This document shows, one piece after another, positions 34,947-44,702 of a stretch of 64,000 nucleotides of DNA. This DNA comes from Stanieria sp964562685 (GTDB lineage Bacteria > Cyanobacteriota > Cyanobacteriia > Cyanobacteriales > Xenococcaceae). Positions within the stretch are counted from its first letter, which is position 1; each line of letters starts with the position of its first letter. The DNA lies in assembly GCA_964562685.1 (NCBI GenBank), contig CAZLUP010000018.1, positions 5,746 to 69,745 of the forward strand, in the 5' to 3' direction. Position numbers and translations under genes: made by a program. Under the pieces are notes generated by a model. That model worked only from the letters and a program-made list of their open reading frames with translations. It searched no databases and was not told where the DNA came from.

Positions 34947-35468
34947 ATGAAACATACAATCTCAGTTTTAGTAGAAGACGAAGCAGGAGTTTTAACTCGG
35001 ATTGCAGGTTTATTTGCCCGTCGTGGTTTTAATATTGAAAGTTTAGCAGTTGGGCCAGCAGAACAAGTAGGTATCTCTCGGATTACTATGGTAGTACCTG
35101 GAGACGATCGCATTATTGAACAATTAATTAAACAATTATATAAACTGATTAACGTTCTTAAAGTACAAGATATTACTCAAGTTCCGAGTGTCGAACGCGA
35201 GTTAATGTTAGTTAAAGTTAATGCTACTGCTTCTGGAAGAGCAGAAGTTATTCAAATTGCTCATATTTTCCGCGCTCGCATTGTCGATATGTCTGAAGAT
35301 ACCGTTACGGTAGAGGTTGTGGGTGACCCAGGTAAAATGGTAGCTATCATCCAAATGCTCAATAAATTCGGCATCCGTGAAGTTGCTCGCACTGGAAAAA
35401 TAGCTTTGGTGAGAGAGTCGGGAGTTAATACGGAATATCTTAAATCTTTGGCAGCTAAAGTCTATTGA
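34947..35468 (+). CDS. ilvH: Acetolactate synthase small (regulatory) subunit
   Basis: Regulatory subunit of acetohydroxyacid synthase, the first shared enzyme of valine, leucine and isoleucine synthesis; it confers valine feedback control. The 173-residue protein begins with the ACT domain MKHTISVLVEDEAGVLTRIAGLFARRGFNIESL, which holds the amino-acid binding loop. The C-terminal domain ends ARTGKIALVRESGVN. Length and sequence are typical. The catalytic subunit is not in this window, as usual in cyanobacteria. Confidence 0.96.
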   Translation: MKHTISVLVEDEAGVLTRIAGLFARRGFNIESLAVGPAEQVGISRITMVVPGDDRIIEQLIKQLYKLINVLKVQDITQVPSVERELMLVKVNATASGRAEVIQIAHIFRARIVDMSEDTVTVEVVGDPGKMVAIIQMLNKFGIREVARTGKIALVRESGVNTEYLKSLAAKVY

Positions 35469-36109
35469 ATTTTGGCAGTTTTTGGGAATTTTAGCCAATT
35501 AATTGGAACTAAAACTTGATTTTTACCAATTTACTCAGCAACTTAACATTTCTTTAGCAAAAGCTCCTTAATTTTTCTCTATTAATCAACTTATGTCCTA
35601 TGTAATTAAATAAAATGTCCGAAATTAGTTTGGGCTGTTTATCTTAACCGCTTAAGATATAGTTATAGTTGTGATCAAATTTAAAAAATTAAGTTTAATT
35701 ACTTATTAACCCTATTTGAATAATTTTGAGAGCGCAGTAGACCTTCATTGAATGGCAAAACTTCGCTCACTCGGTTTGAGTACTTCAGATTTCCGTGCGA
35801 AATTAAGTTCTGCGAAACCTTACTTGTTTCATCTTCGTAAGGGTCGTTCTCACTCTCAAAGGATAAATTGGGACTACGAGAGAAGGAGGCAGTGACGGAA
35901 TTGAATTTCATAATTCCAGACTTCGATGCGGAATTAAATTTTGTCCTCATTCCCTCAGCTTGTAAACCCCATCAAATTTTAATTGGTTGTAGGCTAAATC
36001 AAAGTAGCTAAAGTTACCTTTAATCATCAAAGAGAGTGTAATTCGTCGAGAAGTTATCTTCTTTCCTTGAATCGAGATTCATCACATTCAGTCCAATGTT
36101 TTTTGGCAA
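35469..36109. other. 641-base intergenic region before the HTH-ATPase gene
   Basis: No credible gene. A minus-strand frame of 83 codons at 35699-35950 has no recognisable domain. Two imperfect direct copies, TTCCGTGCGAAATTAAGTTC (about 35790) and TTCGATGCGGAATTAAATTT (about 35922), suggest decayed repeat sequence. A CCAATTAATTGG palindrome lies at 35495-35506, shortly after ilvH. Confidence 0.4.
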
Positions 36110-37414
36110 ATGGAAGAAGAAATAAAAAAAATAGTTAATTTAGCAGAAGTACTGGTTAAAACCAAAACTGGTGATTCTTTTTCCGAAATTCAAAAAATTG
36201 TGCTTTGGGAATCTCTATCAGATTCGACCAAGACTTACGATCAAATTGCTCAAGATTATTATTATGCCCCTAGCTATATCAAACGGTTTGTTGCTCCTCG
36301 GTTATGGAATTTACTTTCTGAGGCTTTAGAAACAAAAGTTAATCGAGCCAATTGTCGAAGGTTATTCTTACAAGCGATCGCTGATTATCCTGCTTTACCC
36401 ATCTTGCTAGAATCACCTCAAGGAGTAGTTCCTCTCACTTCTAATTTTTATGTGGAGCGTCCTCCTGTTGAAGAAATTTGCTACCAAGAAATCCTGAAAA
36501 CCAGTGCTTTAATCAGAATCAAAGCTCCTCAAAAAATGGGAAAAACTTCTTTAATTTTGAGAATGATGGAGCAAGGAAAAATTTACCATTATCATTGCGT
36601 ATATTTAACCTTAAATTTAGCTGACAGCGAGCTTTTTAGCTCAGGTAGGAAATTTTTTCGTTGGTTTTGTGCCAATATTGTCAAGCAATTACCCATTGAA
36701 TCTCAATTAGATAATTACTGGGATGATGATTTAGGGTACTTGATGAGTTGTACTTTTTATTTCCAATCTTATTTAATTCCTGCTCTCAATGCTCCCATAA
36801 TTTTAGTTTTAGATGAGGTCAATCGTTTGTTTGACTATCCTAAATTAGCAGGAGATTTCTTTTCCATGCTACGTTCTTGGCATGAGGAAAGTAAAAATTT
36901 TGGGGTTTGGCAAAAACTGCGTTTAGTATTAAGTCATTCAACAGAAATTTATGTCAAGTTAGATGCCAAGCGTTCTCCTTTTAATGTAGGACTAGCGATA
37001 GAATTACCACCATTTAATTCTTTACAAGTTTTAGAATTATCTCAACGTCATGGATTGAACTTGTCTTCTCAACAACTGAGTCAGATTATGGAATTATTAG
37101 GCGGATTTCCTTCTCTAGTCAGACAATTATTTTATGAAATGGGGTGTTGTCACTTTTCTTGGGAAGTGTTGATGGAAACAGTCACTACAGATAAAGGAAT
37201 TTTCCATCGGGAGATGCAAGCGAAATGCGACTATCTCCAACAAAATCTTGATTTAACAGTTGTTTATCAACAGTTGTTAAACAATCAAAATGCAATTCAA
37301 TTAGAGCGAGAACAATTATTTAAACTAAAAAGCTTAGGACTAATTTACGGAAATGGTAAGTTAGCTAGAGTAAGTTGTGATTTGTATCGACAATATTTTA
37401 AAAATTATCTTTGA
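36110..37414 (+). CDS. HTH-AAA-like (nSTAND) ATPase, vWA-MoxR-associated type
   Basis: A 434-residue protein. The N-terminal ~90 residues match the helix-turn-helix domain found on vWA-MoxR-associated proteins (IQKIVLWESLSDS, then TYDQIAQDYYYAPSYIKR and LWNLLSEAL). An AAA-like STAND ATPase follows, with Walker A APQKMGKTSLI near 139-148 and Walker B PIILVLDEVNRLF near 230. The end is a winged-helix-like region (FKLKSLGLIYGNGKLARV) and no further effector is present. STAND ATPases are switch proteins in signalling and anti-phage conflict. It is convergent with a larger ATPase-WD40 gene of the same family. Confidence 0.82.
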   Translation: MEEEIKKIVNLAEVLVKTKTGDSFSEIQKIVLWESLSDSTKTYDQIAQDYYYAPSYIKRFVAPRLWNLLSEALETKVNRANCRRLFLQAIADYPALPILLESPQGVVPLTSNFYVERPPVEEICYQEILKTSALIRIKAPQKMGKTSLILRMMEQGKIYHYHCVYLTLNLADSELFSSGRKFFRWFCANIVKQLPIESQLDNYWDDDLGYLMSCTFYFQSYLIPALNAPIILVLDEVNRLFDYPKLAGDFFSMLRSWHEESKNFGVWQKLRLVLSHSTEIYVKLDAKRSPFNVGLAIELPPFNSLQVLELSQRHGLNLSSQQLSQIMELLGGFPSLVRQLFYEMGCCHFSWEVLMETVTTDKGIFHREMQAKCDYLQQNLDLTVVYQQLLNNQNAIQLEREQLFKLKSLGLIYGNGKLARVSCDLYRQYFKNYL

Positions 37415-37530
37415 TATCAAGTACGGATATTCAGTTGAAATAAAAAGGCAGATTGCAATTACCAGTGATGATTGGTCGCTATTTTTTCTGCTACTTATAC
37501 CAAATAGAAAAAAGAATGCGACACATCTCG

Positions 37531-37556
37531 TAAGGGCGATTGACCAATCGCCCCTA
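37531..37556. repeat. Palindromic dispersed repeat, GGGCGATTG/CAATCGCCC type
   Basis: GGGCGATTG (37534-37542) and CAATCGCCC (37545-37553) are perfect inverted arms with a 2-base loop, flanked by TAA and CTAC. It belongs to the same group as 131-156 and lies between two convergent genes, where it may help end transcription. Confidence 0.7.
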
Positions 37557-37679
37557 CAAAAACATCATCTGTAGCAAACATTATTTGATTTGGTATTACA
37601 ACTTCAGACTTCAGACTTAACCTCCAGATCGAATGTAAGTATTCAACCGAACTTGATATGAAACTCTTCATGGAGTAAA

Positions 37680-40600
37680 TTAAGTCCCGTTAGATTCTTT
37701 TTCCACAATTTTATCGCATAGATATCTTTCTTCCTTGATGCTGTTAGTCCTGAGATAATCTTGCACCCAATTGCAAGCATATTCTAATTCGTTAAGAGAG
37801 CAAATTTTTTGTAAATCCCACCTAATTAAAGTGCTGTCGTCTCCACCTGAGAGAAGAAATTTACCATCAGGAGTAAAAGCAAGACTAATTACTATTCCTT
37901 GATGTCCTGGTAAAATTTTGAGCAGCTTACCGTTGATATTCCACAATTTCACCGTATTATCAACACCACCAGTAGCAATGGTTTGACCGTCAGGGCTAAA
38001 TGCTACTCTAGTTAAACCCTGACTTTGTCCTGGAATGATTTTTATTAAAGTTCCGTCTTTATGCCAAAGTCGGAGAGTATCATCCCTACTGGTAGAAGCA
38101 ATCAAATTTCCTTGAGGATTAATGGCTACCCCCCACACTGCACCTTCATGTCTAAGTATGGCAAGAGGTTTTCTTTGCTTTGTCCAGAGTTTAACTGTAC
38201 CGTCTTCACTGGCAGAGACGAGGATTTGACCATCGGGAGTAAAAGCTAGCTTCCAGATTCTTTCCTGGTGGGCAAACCAACTATGTAGTAATTTCCCAGA
38301 CTGATCCCAAAGTTTAATTTTATGATCGTCTCCCGCTGATGCGATCGCGAGGAGCGAACCTCTCTCTGCGCAGCCGAGGCACGGAGTGAGGAGTTCACTC
38401 CCTTCGGTCGTGATGGCTGTTCCTGAAGAGTTAATGGCAACAGCAAAAATAGCAGCTTGATGTGCTTGGAAGCTTTTGATTAATTTGAGAGTTGGTTGTT
38501 TGTTTCCCAATTGCCAAATTTGAATACTGTTATTATTCGTTGCTGCTGTGATCAGATGCTTACTATCTGCACTAAAAGTAACAGCCCGAAAGGAAAATTG
38601 ATTGTCTTTAAAACTCTGCCAAAGTTTACCATTGATTTGCCATAATTTCAGGCTATTATCTACACTCACCGAAGCGATTAGCTGATTATTTCCACTGGTA
38701 GCAAGTTCCCAAATTGTATCTTGATGCCCATAAAAATGTTTTAATAAATATTGATTCCGCTGCCAAAGTTTAACAGTTCCATCATCACTAGCAGAAATTG
38801 CCATTGTACCTTGAGAATTTAAAGCTACATCTCGAATCACGGCACGATGTCCTTTGAGATTTCTAATAAAAGTCCCATCTAAACGCCAAATTTTAACTTG
38901 ATTGTCCCTACCACTAGTTGCTATGTATTGACCTTGACAATCAACTCCTAAAATTGCCTTATCACTGTGAAGTGTTTTAACTATTGTTCCGTTCAAGTTT
39001 GATAGTTGAGCAGTACGATCCGAACTGACTGAAACTAACAGATTATTTTCTCGACAAAATGCCACATCCCAGACGGGAGCTTGATGATTTGGCAAGGTTT
39101 TAAGTTGTTTGCCATTAAGCTGCCATAATTTGACTTGATGATCTAGCCCTGCCGAAGCAATGATTTGACCATCATTACTAAAAGCAACACTCCAAACACT
39201 TGTAGAATGTCCTGTCAATGTGTTTAGCAACTTACCATCCATTTGCCACAATTTGATGGTTTGATCCCCACTGGCGGAAGCAATTATTTTGCCATCAGGA
39301 CTCACTGCAACTCCCCAAATCGGGGCTTGATGAGCCTGAATTTTTTTAATTAAAGTACCGTCAATGTTCCAAAGACTAAGTGTCCCATCTAAACTACCAG
39401 AAACAATTTGGCGACTATCGGGACTAAAAGCAAGACGATGTATTGTTGCGCTATGTTGTAAAGTTTGCAGTAACGTACCATCTCGTTTCCAGATTTTAAC
39501 TGTTTTGTCGTTACTCCCCGTCGCAATTAACTGATTGTTGGGACTGATATCAACAGTTAAGACACTGCCTTGATGCCCAATTAAACGGTTAAATTCATTG
39601 TTGCCATAAACTGTTTGCCTTAAGGCTGCTTCTACTTTGTTAGTAATTTCAGAATCGACACCACGAAGCTTTTGAAGTTGAATTTTCGCTTTAATCGCCT
39701 CAATCATCGCATCTAATTGATGATTAGAAACAAATAAACCTTGAGAAGAAGAAGCTAAGGCTTTAATTTCGCTGATCCTGGCTTGCCGATATTGCCATAA
39801 AGCAACTATTCCCAACCCAGAAGAAATAAGAAAAGCACAACTAACTACAATCAAAACACATTGTTGCAATTTAGCATTTTTTTGTACTTGCAACCGTTGT
39901 TGTTGTTCGGCTTTTAATTGGGCAGCGATCGCTTTGGCTCGTTCAACTTTCAAAACCAATTGTATTTCTTGACGATCATGTTCTTCGGAAGCAGCTAAAA
40001 ACTGATAATCTAAATCACTTAAACTTTTGCCTTTTGCCCAATTTTGAGCTTCTTTTAAAGCTTTTCCTCTTAATAACCGTGAACAATCTTGGCGGTCGGA
40101 ATCTAACCAAGTTTGTAAAGATTCAGCATAAGGTCGTAGTGTTTGTAATTGTTGTTTAACCCATTGGAGATTAAAAATTTCTTCGTAAATACGATTTTTA
40201 ATTTTTAAATAACCATTCTGTTTAACGACCAAACCAGAGATCAACAATTCCGTTTGTGCTGGAGTCCCATCACTTTTAATTGCTATTCCTTGAACTATTT
40301 GCTGATAAATTCCCAAAATTCTACTGGTTTGTTTTCCGTAGGATTCAATTTGATTTTGAATTGTTCTTAAATGTTCTGGTTCATCTTGAAATTCCCATTC
40401 ATTAAGAATGCTTTCCTTGACTAATTTTTCCAACCAAATAGCTTCTGTATCAGGCTCAATTACTATCTGTTGTGCTAATTGACAAACATGGTTACATAGT
40501 TTTTGAGTTAAAAATGGTTGTCCTCCAGTCCAAGCCAAAATTTCTTGAAGCAGTTTCAGGGGATCGCTTCCTTTCAGGTTCAATCCTTTAGCTAAGGGTA

Positions 40601-41267
40601 AGGCTTCTTCAAAGGTAAAACCATTTAGTTTGATCGCTTTACCAATATTAAAAGGAGTTCGAGTTGGATCTTGAATTAATTCTGATGGAGTGGTCACTCC
40701 AAATAAGGCAAAAGTAATATAATTGTACCTAGGGTCAATTGCTCTTTGGTTGTAGCAATAGCGAATTAAAACGAATAAATCGTCAACGGGAAAATTTAAA
40801 CTGAGAATACTATCAACTTCATCAATCAAGATAAATAGTCTTTGCTGAGGAAATTTGGCTAAAAGTACTTCAGAAATAAACCGACGTACTCGTTGTAATA
40901 AGGAAAGATCTTCTTGTTCTTGCCACCACTTTTTGAAGTTAAATTGATTTACTAAACCAAACTCTTGCCATAAATCTAAAACTAAACCTTTATACCACTG
41001 AGTCGGTGTCACTTGATCGTTGCCGATAATGCTGAGATCGAGGCTGGCACATTTAAAATTTTCCTCTAGCAGTCTGTTTTTAGTTTGCAATAGCAGAGAA
41101 GACTTGCCCATCTGTCGGCAGTTGAATACATAACAAAATTGTCCTTGCTTCAAAGCTTGATAAAGTTGGGAATCTGCTTGTCTAGGGATATAACTAGGCG
41201 CATTCGGAGCTAGAGTACCGCCTACTTGATAATGATAATTTTCGATTTGATGCGGAAAGACAGTCAT
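37680..41267 (-). CDS. AAA-like (nSTAND) ATPase with C-terminal WD40 propellers
   Basis: A 1,195-residue protein. The N-terminal AAA-like domain has Walker A NCRQMGKSSLLLQ and Walker B LFILIDEVDSIL; the opening YQVGGTLAPNAPSYIPRQAD is typical of this cyanobacterial family. A winged-helix-like segment follows, then a membrane-type helix near 470-495 (VLIVVSCAFLISSGLGIVALW). Some 14 WD40 repeats begin at about 560 (for example HQGSVLTVDISPNNQLIATG, KTVKIW), probably two propellers. The WD40 part would bind a trigger and the ATPase act as a switch. One blade carries a 21-residue insertion from a DNA repeat (38349-38411). Confidence 0.88.
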   Translation of the reverse strand: MTVFPHQIENYHYQVGGTLAPNAPSYIPRQADSQLYQALKQGQFCYVFNCRQMGKSSLLLQTKNRLLEENFKCASLDLSIIGNDQVTPTQWYKGLVLDLWQEFGLVNQFNFKKWWQEQEDLSLLQRVRRFISEVLLAKFPQQRLFILIDEVDSILSLNFPVDDLFVLIRYCYNQRAIDPRYNYITFALFGVTTPSELIQDPTRTPFNIGKAIKLNGFTFEEALPLAKGLNLKGSDPLKLLQEILAWTGGQPFLTQKLCNHVCQLAQQIVIEPDTEAIWLEKLVKESILNEWEFQDEPEHLRTIQNQIESYGKQTSRILGIYQQIVQGIAIKSDGTPAQTELLISGLVVKQNGYLKIKNRIYEEIFNLQWVKQQLQTLRPYAESLQTWLDSDRQDCSRLLRGKALKEAQNWAKGKSLSDLDYQFLAASEEHDRQEIQLVLKVERAKAIAAQLKAEQQQRLQVQKNAKLQQCVLIVVSCAFLISSGLGIVALWQYRQARISEIKALASSSQGLFVSNHQLDAMIEAIKAKIQLQKLRGVDSEITNKVEAALRQTVYGNNEFNRLIGHQGSVLTVDISPNNQLIATGSNDKTVKIWKRDGTLLQTLQHSATIHRLAFSPDSRQIVSGSLDGTLSLWNIDGTLIKKIQAHQAPIWGVAVSPDGKIIASASGDQTIKLWQMDGKLLNTLTGHSTSVWSVAFSNDGQIIASAGLDHQVKLWQLNGKQLKTLPNHQAPVWDVAFCRENNLLVSVSSDRTAQLSNLNGTIVKTLHSDKAILGVDCQGQYIATSGRDNQVKIWRLDGTFIRNLKGHRAVIRDVALNSQGTMAISASDDGTVKLWQRNQYLLKHFYGHQDTIWELATSGNNQLIASVSVDNSLKLWQINGKLWQSFKDNQFSFRAVTFSADSKHLITAATNNNSIQIWQLGNKQPTLKLIKSFQAHQAAIFAVAINSSGTAITTEGSELLTPCLGCAERGSLLAIASAGDDHKIKLWDQSGKLLHSWFAHQERIWKLAFTPDGQILVSASEDGTVKLWTKQRKPLAILRHEGAVWGVAINPQGNLIASTSRDDTLRLWHKDGTLIKIIPGQSQGLTRVAFSPDGQTIATGGVDNTVKLWNINGKLLKILPGHQGIVISLAFTPDGKFLLSGGDDSTLIRWDLQKICSLNELEYACNWVQDYLRTNSIKEERYLCDKIVEKESNGT
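38349..38411. repeat. 63-bp repeat element inserted in frame in a WD40 blade
   Basis: The coding sequence would run GTAI-AIASAG without this stretch; instead 21 extra codons (TTEGSELLTPCLGCAERGSLL) interrupt the blade without breaking the frame. The DNA holds GCGCAGCCGAGGCACGGAG (38368-38386), matching 51738-51756 at all but two bases, so it is a mobile or repetitive element and not a normal blade insert. Confidence 0.75.
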
Positions 41268-41715
41268 GAAACTAGTCCAGAAAGTCAGTTGAATTGTCGT
41301 TAACTAAAAAAAAATTAAATATTCAATTAATGCGACTACACAATCTCAGCTAAAAACTGACCACACTTATATTTCAGCTATATTGCTAGTCAATAATTTG
41401 CGCTAAAAACATATCTACTTTAATGAAACAAACATATCTATGTTCATGCCTTTACAAAAATACTATATTGTGCATTCAAGAGTTAAATCAAGAGAAATCT
41501 TTAAATTAATCTAGCTTTATCAACATTTTCTAAAGATTGTTGCCAAAATTATTAGGAAAAAATATGAACTTTATCCCAATAAAAATAATCATAAATCAGG
41601 CTTACAATTAATCTGTTGAGAAATTCAATAATTTTATTTGTAATCAAGAATTCAAGGGGAATTATAAATCAAAGGTAAGATAAAAAATTGATAGTAAATT
41701 TAAATACTTGTTTTA
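41268..41715. other. 448-base AT-rich divergent intergenic region
   Basis: It separates the divergent ATPase-WD40 and GGDEF/EAL genes and must hold both promoters. No repeat, RNA gene or confident promoter motif was identified. Confidence 0.4.
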
Positions 41716-43857
41716 ATGAAATTAGATAATATTTACCAACTAATTCTCAACTCGTTGAACCAAATAAATATTAATGAACTAATAAACTGGAGTTTAGCAG
41801 CGTGGTTGTTGCTAATACTTGTTGGAATCAGTTTGTGGCAATACCATTTTCTTCACCAACTTAATTATCTTCAGCAGAATCATGCAAAATTAAAAAAAGC
41901 TAACCAATCTTTGCAAGAAAATCAAGAATTACTAGATTTATTTTTTTCCCAATCGTTAGACGGGATTTTTCTAATGATGTTGGATGAGCCAATCCAGTGG
42001 GATGATACAGTTGATAAAGAAAAAGTTCTGGATTACGTTTTTGATCATCAACGCATTACTAGAGTTAACCAGACCATGCTAGACCAGTATGGTGCTAGTC
42101 AAGAACAGCTCTTAAATTTAACTCCTCGTGATTTTTTTGCTCACGATTTAGTAGAAGGCAAACAAATATGGCGACGCTTTTTTGATGCTGGTCGATTACG
42201 TTGTGAAACCTTCGAGCGTAAGTTAGATCGTACCTCGATGTGGATTGAAGGAGACTATATCTGTATTTATGATGCTCAAGGCAGAATTAAAGGACACTTT
42301 GGCATTCAGAGAGATGTTAGCGATCGCAAGCAACGTGAAATCGAGAGGAAAAAAACTCAACAAGAGATCGAACAACTGAATCAAAAATTAATCACGGAAA
42401 TTCAACAGCAAACTACAGCATTAAATCAAGCTAATCAACAATTACAAGAAGAAATCACTAAATATCAACAAGCACAAGAACAATTAAGGTACGATGCACT
42501 TCACGATCATCTAACAGGTTTACCTAATCGTAATTTATTGATAGATCGCTTAGAACATTTAATTGAACGTAATCAAAATCACCCCCAACAAAAATTTGCT
42601 GTACTTTTTTTAGATGTAGACCGTTTTAAAGTTATTAATGATAGTTTAGGTCATTTAGTTGGAGACCAATTACTTATTGCTTTAGCCCATCGACTACAAC
42701 AATGTCCAAGACTCGGTGATACAATTGCTCGAATTGGTGGCGATGAATTTGTAATTTTACTAGAAGAGCTAACTTGCATTAATGATGCCATCCAAGTTGC
42801 TCAAAGAATTCAGCAAGAATTAACCTTCCCCTTCAAACTAGAAAACTATGAAATTTTTATTTCAGTTAGTATTGGCATTAGTTTTAATTCAGAACTCTAT
42901 ACCGAACCAATCTATCTTTTACGAAATGCTGATTTAGCTATGTATTCTGCCAAAACTAAAGGCAAAGCGTGCTACGAAATTTTTAGTCCGATCATGCATA
43001 ATGTTGCCATGAAAAAATTGGCTTTGGAGAATCAGTTAAAAAGAGTACTGAGTAAAAAAGAGTTGGTTGTTTATTATCAACCAATTGTTGCTTTAGAAAC
43101 TAATTCTTTAGTAGGCTTTGAAGCATTAGTTCGATGGCAAACTTCAGAACAAAATTTAATTAGCCCTCAAGATTTTATTCCTTTAGCTGAACACATTGGC
43201 ATAATTATTGACATCGATTTGTGGGTCTTAAGAGAAGCTTGTTTACAGTTGCGTTGTTGGCAAGAACAAGGTCTTGTCAATACTCCCTTGACTGTAGCTG
43301 TTAATCTTTCTGCCAAGCAATTTTCTCAACCTAATTTCATTGAACAAATTGATTGTATTCTGGCTGAAACTGGACTAGAAGGACAATATTTAAAGCTAGA
43401 AATTACTGAAAATGTTTTAATTGAAGATGCTGAATCAACTATAGAGATTTTTCTGCAATTACAACAGAGAAAAATTCAAATTTGCCTTGATGATTTTGGC
43501 ACAGGTTACTCGTCATTAAGTTATTTACAATATTTTCCCATTAATAAAATCAAAATTGACCGTTCTTTTGTTAGTCAGATGAATAATAATAGTTTAAATC
43601 ATGCAATTGTTCGCGCGATGATGATGATTGCTCATGAATTAAACATAGAAGTAATTGCTGAAGGAATAGAAACGGTAGAACAATTAAAATGTCTCAATTT
43701 ATTAGGTTGTCAGTATGTACAAGGCTACTGGTTTTCTCCTCCTCAAAACAGTAAAAAGATCGAATTGTGGTTAGAAAATTTTATCCAGGATAATTTACTC
43801 AATTCTAATAACTGTTTAATTGCTAGCCAAGAAAATCAAAGCAATCTTGTCGCTTAA
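41716..43857 (+). CDS. PAS-GGDEF-EAL cyclic-di-GMP enzyme
   Basis: A 713-residue signalling protein. An N-terminal membrane helix near 28-46 (WSLAAWLLLILVGISLW) precedes a coiled coil and PAS domain (about 70-210, ending GHFGIQRDVSDRKQRE). A second coiled coil leads to the GGDEF domain with intact GGDEF at 341-345, and the EAL domain begins with E469-A-L. The EAL metal and catalytic residues also appear (NLSAKQF, DDFGTGYSSL, IKIDRSF, AEGIE). Both synthesis and breakdown of c-di-GMP are possible. It probably tunes motility or biofilm formation. Confidence 0.92.
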   Translation: MKLDNIYQLILNSLNQININELINWSLAAWLLLILVGISLWQYHFLHQLNYLQQNHAKLKKANQSLQENQELLDLFFSQSLDGIFLMMLDEPIQWDDTVDKEKVLDYVFDHQRITRVNQTMLDQYGASQEQLLNLTPRDFFAHDLVEGKQIWRRFFDAGRLRCETFERKLDRTSMWIEGDYICIYDAQGRIKGHFGIQRDVSDRKQREIERKKTQQEIEQLNQKLITEIQQQTTALNQANQQLQEEITKYQQAQEQLRYDALHDHLTGLPNRNLLIDRLEHLIERNQNHPQQKFAVLFLDVDRFKVINDSLGHLVGDQLLIALAHRLQQCPRLGDTIARIGGDEFVILLEELTCINDAIQVAQRIQQELTFPFKLENYEIFISVSIGISFNSELYTEPIYLLRNADLAMYSAKTKGKACYEIFSPIMHNVAMKKLALENQLKRVLSKKELVVYYQPIVALETNSLVGFEALVRWQTSEQNLISPQDFIPLAEHIGIIIDIDLWVLREACLQLRCWQEQGLVNTPLTVAVNLSAKQFSQPNFIEQIDCILAETGLEGQYLKLEITENVLIEDAESTIEIFLQLQQRKIQICLDDFGTGYSSLSYLQYFPINKIKIDRSFVSQMNNNSLNHAIVRAMMMIAHELNIEVIAEGIETVEQLKCLNLLGCQYVQGYWFSPPQNSKKIELWLENFIQDNLLNSNNCLIASQENQSNLVA

Positions 43858-43871
43858 ACTTGCTATTTTTA

Positions 43872-44702
43872 TTAGGTTTTGTGCAACGACTTAGATGTTA
43901 GTTGTTTATGAGATTGATCGAGACGGTCTAAAAAACAATTCTTTGCTAAAATCGCATAAAGATCGGTTTGTGTCTCCAATAAACAAGCGTGTCCGCTATA
44001 AGGTAGCACTACCATATTTGCCTTGGGAATAAGATTGACTAATCGCTGCGCTTCTTCCAAGGAAGGTAATAAGCGATCGCTACCACCAGCTAGAATTAAG
44101 GTTGGTTGAGTTAAACGAGTTAACTGTTGTTCGTGACTACCAAAGTTTTGTAATAAAGATAAACGCCAACCAACTACCGAACGTGGGATCGATCTCATCG
44201 CCTTAAGTAAAGCGAGGCGTTCTGATTGAGCCATTCGGCTTAATTCAGCTAAAAAAGGCAAAAAACCTAGAGCAGAATAGCGATGAATTAAATCTGGAAT
44301 TAAATTAGTTAAAATTCCCCCTAATCCTAACCAAGAACGTTGATAAAAAGAAGAAGCTGGATTAACTAAAATTAATTTGTGAATTAACTCTGGTGCAGCT
44401 AAAATTGTTTTGATTGCTAAACAACCGCCAAAAGATTCTCCACAAAGATAAACAGTCCGTTGAGGATTTCTAATTAATTCTTTTTGAATGAGCTTAATAG
44501 TTGCTTCGGTAAGTTTTTCCCAGCTACTCAAATCAGTGGGAGAAATATACAAACAACGCAAATCGAAAACTTTAGCTAATTTTTCTGCTTGAACTGTTAA
44601 TAATTCCCCCGTACAGTCCATGCCTGGTAAATAAACAAACAAAGGTAATTCAGGTTGAATTGGTTTTGGAGTTAAAAAACCGATATTTGAGCGATTGGTC
44701 AT
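43872..44702 (-). CDS. Alpha/beta hydrolase related to phytyl ester synthase/esterase family
   Basis: A 276-residue protein. The opening LPLFVYLPGMDCTGELL replaces the usual HG oxyanion loop and is typical of the hydrolase half of the phytyl ester synthase/diacylglycerol acyltransferase group. The nucleophile elbow is GESFGGCLA; the acid and His appear in LAGGSDRLLPS and YSGHACLLE. No acyltransferase domain follows, so it is the stand-alone hydrolase form. The substrate, possibly a lipid or chlorophyll-derived ester, is inferred. It is convergent with the c-di-GMP gene, 14 bases apart. Confidence 0.8.
   Translation of the reverse strand: MTNRSNIGFLTPKPIQPELPLFVYLPGMDCTGELLTVQAEKLAKVFDLRCLYISPTDLSSWEKLTEATIKLIQKELIRNPQRTVYLCGESFGGCLAIKTILAAPELIHKLILVNPASSFYQRSWLGLGGILTNLIPDLIHRYSALGFLPFLAELSRMAQSERLALLKAMRSIPRSVVGWRLSLLQNFGSHEQQLTRLTQPTLILAGGSDRLLPSLEEAQRLVNLIPKANMVVLPYSGHACLLETQTDLYAILAKNCFLDRLDQSHKQLTSKSLHKT

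Noticed and set aside
35699..35950. 83-codon minus-strand frame in the spacer after ilvH
   Set aside because: No recognisable domain, odd composition, and it spans imperfect direct repeats; looks like decayed repeat DNA.
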